Assembly (NCBI GenBank): GCA_902490335.1
Contig: CABUDL010000001.1
Coordinates: 1-64,000 of the forward strand
DNA: 64,000 bases
Direction: 5' to 3'
Origin: an uncultured Clostridium sp.
Lineage (GTDB): Bacteria > Bacillota > Clostridia > Oscillospirales > Ruminococcaceae
The translations under genes were made by a program, and so were the position numbers. Below, piece after piece: positions 59,547 to 64,000 of the stretch (position 1 is its first letter; each line of letters opens with the position of its first letter). The notes under the pieces are model-generated. The model ran no database searches, was not told the DNA's origin, and saw nothing but the letters and a program-made list of their open reading frames with translations.

Positions 59547-60575
59547 ATGGATAAAAAATGGAAGACGGCAGCGATTGCCTGCCTTTGTACAGTAGCTGTG
59601 CTGTCGGTCAGCTTTTCGGCGGTGACACTGGCAAGGCTTAAAAAGCTGGAGAGCAATCTGTCGCAGGTGCAAAATTCGGTGACCAGCATCGACAGCGACA
59701 TCAACTCCACCCTCAACACCGCCATCACCACCATCACCCAGACGGCGGAAAAACAGGCGAGCATCGTGTCCGACTACAAGGTCGTCTGGGGAGAGTGCAG
59801 CCAAAAGGAAAAGACTATGCAGATGACAGTGCGCATCATGCCAAAGGAGTTCAGCGACGACACCCAGGTGCGGGTCCGGTACAGCGGCTATTCGCTCAAG
59901 GGAGAGGGCTATGATATGGTCTTTGACACCGAAGGCTTTGACGAGCAGAGCGCATCGGCAGCTCGGGTGGAATCGGGTGTGTACGAAGCGAACATCACCA
60001 TTCCGCTGGTGGACTGCGTGACCTTGAGTGCAGAGGTGCAGGAAGGGCAGACGGTGCGCCAGGAAAAGCTGGAGGACCAGTATACAGCTTGGGGACTGGA
60101 GCTGCTGCATCCGCAGATGGAGGGCGGCTTCGATTACTACAAGGCAAGCGCCTCCGATAAGACCAGCATCGACTATGGAGCCTATGCAAATATCGACCTG
60201 ATGAACAGCTACGATGCAGGCGGCGTTGTCAGAGGACCCAAGATGACCGGCGCTTCGGTCAGCCTCTACCTCAACGGGGAGGAGCTGCTGACCCGCCAGC
60301 TGGGAGAAGAGACCGAGGAAGGCGAACCGACGGTCAGCTATAAACAGGAGGACGGCTCGGTCAAAAAGGTATACAACAACGAGGAGCCGGGCAGCTACCT
60401 GTGGAACGGTCAAATCCAGAACCTCAAGGAGGACGATGTGATTTCGATGGTGATGCGGGTACAGGACGAAAACGGCTTTACCTATGAGCAGGAGGTCAGC
60501 AGATGGACCGTCAGCATCAAGGACGGCTGGATCCAGACCCGAGATGAAACATCCGGTGGAATCATAATCAAATAA
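59547..60575 (+). CDS. Membrane-anchored protein with coiled coil, unknown
   Basis: 342 aa from ATG 59547 behind AAGGAGG. One anchor (about 7-26), a coiled-coil stretch (LKKLESNLSQVQNSVTSID...), then an extracytoplasmic beta-rich domain ending in DETSGGIIIK. No domain recognised. Confidence 0.72.
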   Translation: MDKKWKTAAIACLCTVAVLSVSFSAVTLARLKKLESNLSQVQNSVTSIDSDINSTLNTAITTITQTAEKQASIVSDYKVVWGECSQKEKTMQMTVRIMPKEFSDDTQVRVRYSGYSLKGEGYDMVFDTEGFDEQSASAARVESGVYEANITIPLVDCVTLSAEVQEGQTVRQEKLEDQYTAWGLELLHPQMEGGFDYYKASASDKTSIDYGAYANIDLMNSYDAGGVVRGPKMTGASVSLYLNGEELLTRQLGEETEEGEPTVSYKQEDGSVKKVYNNEEPGSYLWNGQIQNLKEDDVISMVMRVQDENGFTYEQEVSRWTVSIKDGWIQTRDETSGGIIIK

Positions 60576-60577
60576 AA

Positions 60578-60621
60578 GAAACGCCCTGCTGCCGCAAGAT
60601 TTTGGGCAGCAGGGCGTTTTT
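60578..60621 (+). terminator. Bidirectional terminator
   Basis: AAACGCCCTGCTGCC / GGGCAGCAGGGCGTTT stem, T5. Confidence 0.9.
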
Positions 60622-60638
60622 AGGATGCAGGGATTGAT

Positions 60639-61091
60639 TTACCAGTCCTTGCGCATCTGTATCTCGCGGCAGACCTTGCCTAAAAAGGAATATTCCACCT
60701 CTTTGACCTCCCGAAATCCGATGTCGCGGTACATTTTGCGTGCAACGGTATTTTCAAGGGAAACGCTGATGAAAAGAGGGTCGGCGCTGTGGCTGCGGTG
60801 AAAATAATCCAGAAATTCCAGCGCTGCCTGTTTGCCATATCCTTTTCCCTGGTACTGTTTGCCAATCATAAAGCGGCTCAGCGACCAGCCGGGGATTTGT
60901 TCGTCGTAGTCATACAAGAGGAATCCGACCATGGTATCCTGAGAGTAGATTCCCAGTGTGTACAGATTTTCCTCGTAGGCAGCCTCCACCAGCGACTGCT
61001 TGTTGTCGGCAACAAAATCCTTCTGACTGTCATCGACCGTCAGCTCCATACATTCCCAATAGTTGGAGCGGTCAATCTTGCGAAATTCCAT
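60639..61091 (-). CDS. GNAT family N-acetyltransferase
   Basis: 150 aa from ATG 61091 behind AAGGAGG. Acetyl-CoA loop QYQGKGYGKQA; the segment FVADNKQSLVEAAYEE resembles polyamine (Blt/PaiA-like) acetyltransferases. Substrate not certain. Confidence 0.88.
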   Translation of the reverse strand: MEFRKIDRSNYWECMELTVDDSQKDFVADNKQSLVEAAYEENLYTLGIYSQDTMVGFLLYDYDEQIPGWSLSRFMIGKQYQGKGYGKQAALEFLDYFHRSHSADPLFISVSLENTVARKMYRDIGFREVKEVEYSFLGKVCREIQMRKDW

Positions 61092-61286
61092 CGAAAGAAT
61101 CCTCCTTGAATTTTTGTGACAGTTTTGGCTCATAAAGGGAAATGCTTTTTGGTATCACCTCGTTTTTTGTGGTTGCAGCTTTATACTAGCATACATCGGG
61201 GGAAAATGCCAGCGGGCAGATGGACAGGATTTGATTTTTAAAGGGGAATTTTGTGAAGGATAAAAGAGAAAAATCCCAAACGGGTC

Positions 61287-61316
61287 TTTACAAAAAGCAG
61301 AGAAAGGGTATATAAT
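61287..61316 (+). promoter_or_regulatory. serS promoter
   Basis: TTTACA, 18-bp spacer, TATAAT. Confidence 0.75.
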
Positions 61317-61339
61317 AGGCATGAAACAGCAGAATAAAA

Positions 61340-61582
61340 AAAGTGCGCGATGATGGAAAAGGTCACCGTTCCCAACAGCCTTCCAGAGAGCCGGCGGATG
61401 CTGCAAGCCGGCAGGCAGGAGGATGACTTCCGCTTCCGTAGCGCCCGATGAAAGTCGGGGGGAGATGCCCCTTACAGCGTCGTCAAAGAGCGGTACAGCC
61501 GTACAGTCGGCTGTGCAATTTGGGTGGCAACACGGAAATTTCCTTTCGTCCCATGGATTTGGGCGGAAGGTTTTTTTATATT
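61340..61582 (+). promoter_or_regulatory. T-box leader of serS
   Basis: Contains the Stem I distal features (CCAGAGAGCCGGCGG..GCTGCAAGCCGGC), a specifier region rich in TCC/TTCC, the T-box AATTTGGGTGGCAACACGG (61518-61536) and a terminator CCTTTCGTCCC / GGGCGGAAGG with T7 (61542-61577). Uncharged tRNA-Ser would permit readthrough. Confidence 0.88.
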
Positions 61583-61629
61583 CTGCGACCTTCCGCCGCC
61601 GTTTTAAAATAGCAAGGAGGATGTAAACT

Positions 61630-62919
61630 ATGCTGGACATCAAACTGGTCAGGGCAAACCCTGAGCTTGTCAAAGAAAACATCAAGAAAAAATTCCAGGA
61701 CGAAAAGCTGGTCCTGGTGGACGAGGTGCTGGAGCTGGACAAACAGTTCCGCGATGCCAAATCCCGCGGCGACTACCTGCGTTCGCAGCGCAACACCCTC
61801 TCCAAACAGATCGGCGGACTGATGGCAAAAGGTCAGAAGGAGCAGGCAGAAGAGGTCAAAGCACAGGTGACCGCCATGGCACAGGAGCTGGCTGACCTGG
61901 AGGTAAAAGAGGAGCAGCTGACCGAGGAAATCAAAAAGAGAATGATGGTCATTCCAAACATCATCGACGAGTCGGTTCCGATTGGCAAGGACGACAGCGA
62001 AAACGTGGAAGTGGAGCGCTTTGGCGAGCCGGTCGTTCCTCCGTTTGAGGTTCCTTACCATGTGGACATCATGGAGCGCCTGCACGGCATCGACCTGGAC
62101 AGCGCAAGAAGAACCAGCGGTACCGGTTTCTACTACCTGTGCGGCGATATTGCAAGACTGCACTCGGCAATCCTGTCCTATGCAAGAGACTTTATGATCG
62201 ACCGCGGCTTCACCTACTACATCCCGCCGTTTATGATTCGCTCCAACGTGGTCAACGGCGTTATGAGCTTTGCCGAGATGGAAAATATGATGTACAAAAT
62301 CGAGGGCGAGGACCTGTACCTCATCGGTACCAGCGAGCACTCGATGATCGGCAAATTCATCGACACCATCCTCGACGAAGAGCAGCTGCCGCAGGCGCTG
62401 ACCAGCTACTCCCCATGCTTTAGAAAAGAAGTGGGCGCACACGGCATCGAGGAGCGCGGCGTTTACCGCATCCATCAGTTTGAAAAGCAGGAGATGATTG
62501 TCGTCTGCAAACCGGAGGAGAGCATGGACTGGTTCAAGAAGCTGTGGACCAACACCGTAGATTTCTTCCGCACCCTGGACATCCCGGTTCGCACCCTGGA
62601 GTGCTGCTCGGGCGACCTGGCAGACCTGAAGGTCAAGAGTCTGGACGTAGAGGCATGGAGCCCACGTCAGCAGAAATACTTTGAGGTAGGCAGCTGCTCC
62701 AACCTGGGCGATGCGCAGGCAAGACGCCTTGGCATCCGTGTCAAGAACAAGGAAACCAAGCAGACCTATCTGCCACACACTCTGAACAACACCGTTGTGG
62801 CTCCTCCGCGTATGCTGATTGCATTTTTGGAGAACAACCTCAACGACGACGGCTCGGTTCGCATCCCGGAAGCGCTGAGAATGTACATGGGTGGAAAATC
62901 GGTCATCGAGGTCAGATAA
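61630..62919 (+). CDS. serS: Seryl-tRNA synthetase
   Basis: 429 aa class II synthetase: N-terminal coiled-coil tRNA-binding arm (about 30-110), then core with TGFYYLCGD, motif 2 PCFRKEVGAHGIEERGVYRIHQF and motif 3 NNTVVAPPRMLIAFLENN. Controlled by the T-box. Confidence 0.98.
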   Translation: MLDIKLVRANPELVKENIKKKFQDEKLVLVDEVLELDKQFRDAKSRGDYLRSQRNTLSKQIGGLMAKGQKEQAEEVKAQVTAMAQELADLEVKEEQLTEEIKKRMMVIPNIIDESVPIGKDDSENVEVERFGEPVVPPFEVPYHVDIMERLHGIDLDSARRTSGTGFYYLCGDIARLHSAILSYARDFMIDRGFTYYIPPFMIRSNVVNGVMSFAEMENMMYKIEGEDLYLIGTSEHSMIGKFIDTILDEEQLPQALTSYSPCFRKEVGAHGIEERGVYRIHQFEKQEMIVVCKPEESMDWFKKLWTNTVDFFRTLDIPVRTLECCSGDLADLKVKSLDVEAWSPRQQKYFEVGSCSNLGDAQARRLGIRVKNKETKQTYLPHTLNNTVVAPPRMLIAFLENNLNDDGSVRIPEALRMYMGGKSVIEVR

Positions 62920-62953
62920 GTCTGCTGTGTGCAAGCGGAAAGAAGGGCTTACT

Positions 62954-63505
62954 ATGGAACTGGATTTACAGGTCATCCGGCAGCAGGTGGTCCATGCGAC
63001 AAAGGCGCTGCTGGAGCAGGCAAACTTAAAAGCCGGAGATATTTTTGTGCTGGGATGCAGCTCCAGTGAAATCTGCGGCGGACACATCGGCAAAGCCTCC
63101 AGCGAAGAGGTGGGACAGACGGTAATCGACGCCATCCTGCCGGTCCTGCGGGAGAGAGGAATCTTTCTGGCGGTGCAGGGCTGTGAGCACATCAACCGTT
63201 CGCTGGTCGTCGAGCGGGAAGCAGCAGAGCGGTATGATTTGGAGATTGTCACCGTCAAGCCTGCGCTGCACGCCGGTGGAGCCTGCGCCGTAGCCGCCTA
63301 TGACCGTGCAGAGGACCCGGTTATGGTGGAGCACATCACGGCAAAAGCCGGGATGGATATTGGTGACACCTTTATCGGTCAGCACATCAAGCACGTGCAG
63401 ATTCCGGTTCGTCTGGACATCGACCAAATCGGTGCGGCACACGCCACCTTTGTGCGCAGCCGACCCAAGCTGATCGGTGGTCCAAGAGCAGTCTATCCAA
63501 ATTGA
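62954..63505 (+). CDS. DUF436/UPF0340 (YwlG-like) protein
   Basis: 183 aa from ATG 62954. GDIFVLGCSSSEICGGHIGKASSEEVGQ and HINRSLVVEREAA match the TIGR01440 family, found next to many clostridial genes; function unknown. Confidence 0.9.
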   Translation: MELDLQVIRQQVVHATKALLEQANLKAGDIFVLGCSSSEICGGHIGKASSEEVGQTVIDAILPVLRERGIFLAVQGCEHINRSLVVEREAAERYDLEIVTVKPALHAGGACAVAAYDRAEDPVMVEHITAKAGMDIGDTFIGQHIKHVQIPVRLDIDQIGAAHATFVRSRPKLIGGPRAVYPN

Positions 63506-63539
63506 TTTGCAAAAACCAGAGCAGAGGGGAGAAAACAGG

Positions 63540-63950
63540 ATGTTATATCTTGCATTTGCAGGACAGGCAGCAGTCTGGGCAGGGCTTTATTTCCTGCTGG
63601 ACAGGCTTTCCCGAAGATGGGAAGGAAAAGCAGTTTTTACATTGATGCAGACCAATGCCCTCTGGAAGGGAATGGTTGCCTGTTTCGTTCTGATTTTTCC
63701 CCTGCTGCTGTTGGGCTTTTTTGTGGGATGGAATTGTCTTAGAATCGACAACTGGCTCTGGATTGCCTTTTACAGCGGCGCACTTTTGGTCTTATCCTGC
63801 CGCAGGTGGTGGATACGCCTGCTGGGAGTGGGACTGAACATGGTTTCTCTTTGGGCGCTGACGTTGATTGTGTCGATGGGTTCCGGTCAGGCATGGCTGG
63901 AGCTGCTTTGGCGTTCGGTTCTGCCGTTTGTGCCGGTCACGATTTTGTAA
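63540..63950 (+). CDS. Small membrane protein, unknown
   Basis: 136 aa from ATG 63540 behind GAGGGGAG, four hydrophobic segments; no recognised family. 34 bp after the DUF436 gene and before a terminator. Confidence 0.7.
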   Translation: MLYLAFAGQAAVWAGLYFLLDRLSRRWEGKAVFTLMQTNALWKGMVACFVLIFPLLLLGFFVGWNCLRIDNWLWIAFYSGALLVLSCRRWWIRLLGVGLNMVSLWALTLIVSMGSGQAWLELLWRSVLPFVPVTIL

Positions 63951-63953
63951 ACT

Positions 63954-63998
63954 AAAAAAGGGAGCGCACCCTTCTGAGTCGGGTGCGCTCCCTTTTTT
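63954..63998 (+). terminator. Terminator at the window end
   Basis: GGGAGCGCACCC / GGGTGCGCTCCC stem, T6. Confidence 0.93.
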
Positions 63999-64000
63999 AC

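Noticed and set aside
61576..63258. 560-aa minus-strand ORF
   Set aside because: Antisense shadow of serS and the DUF436 gene.
1..64000. CRISPR arrays, insertion sequences or prophage
   Set aside because: No regularly spaced direct repeats, transposase or phage structural genes were seen; the only tandem repeat is the 140-bp one.

Overview
The window is about 64 kb of a chromosome from an anaerobic, low-to-mid GC Firmicute, most likely class Clostridia (Oscillospiraceae/Ruminococcaceae-like). The evidence is a selenocysteine-dependent glycine reductase, a reverse rubrerythrin, a Prp-processed L27 N-terminus, a T-box in front of serS, an FMN riboswitch in front of a RibU-type transporter, the short (type 3) ProRS, and strong AGGAGG ribosome-binding sites. 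No insertion sequence, prophage, CRISPR array or rRNA gene was seen. One tRNA gene is present.

Layout. (1) 1-6934: glycine reductase locus in the order grdE(partial)-grdB-trxB-trxA-grdA-grdC-grdD. GrdB and GrdA each contain an in-frame UGA (Sec350 and Sec44). Hairpins after grdB and grdA, and a promoter plus structured leader in front of grdC, split the locus into several transcription units. Thioredoxin reductase and thioredoxin feed electrons to the selenoprotein A/B cycle; GrdC/GrdD release acetyl phosphate for ATP. (2) 7190-13930, minus strand: a glycerophosphodiesterase behind two head-to-tail nitrilase-like proteins that each lack different catalytic residues, then tadA, a CPBP membrane protease, proS and acpP. 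(3) 14258-18931: aroE-aroK, an orphan peptide-type solute-binding lipoprotein, tRNA-Arg(CCT), a Nudix hydrolase. (4) 18974-26426: TrkH, an ECF sigma factor with a membrane partner and a 140-bp tandem triplication that creates two mini-lipoprotein ORFs, a HutD-like protein, a PadR-DUF1700-DUF4097 module and a lipoprotein. (5) 26600-42707: the S10-spc-alpha ribosomal superoperon (rpsJ to rplQ, with secY, adk, map, infA and rpoA) behind a long leader with an intrinsic terminator. (6) 42820-49600: a short promoter-to-terminator RNA candidate, nitroreductases, DUF1266, isoaspartyl dipeptidase, a cupin regulator, a Cys-rich mini-protein behind a leader-peptide/attenuator region, Nudix, then rplU-prp-rpmA. 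(7) 49780-63950: obgE, mrnC, reverse rubrerythrin, ArsC-like protein, FMN-riboswitch ribU, PAP2, DedA, flavin reductase, LCP protein, lipoproteins, polysaccharide deacetylase, alpha/beta hydrolase, GNAT, T-box serS, a DUF436 protein and a membrane protein.

The most unusual items are the translationally coupled pair of complementary degenerate nitrilase-fold proteins (8056-9909), the 140-bp triplication that generates new small ORFs (21266-21650), the unassigned structured RNA at about 42849-42978, the leader-peptide/attenuator in front of a 64-aa Cys-rich protein (46803-47201), and the pseudoknot-capable leader of grdC (4061-4139). All assignments come from reading the sequence; no database search was run.
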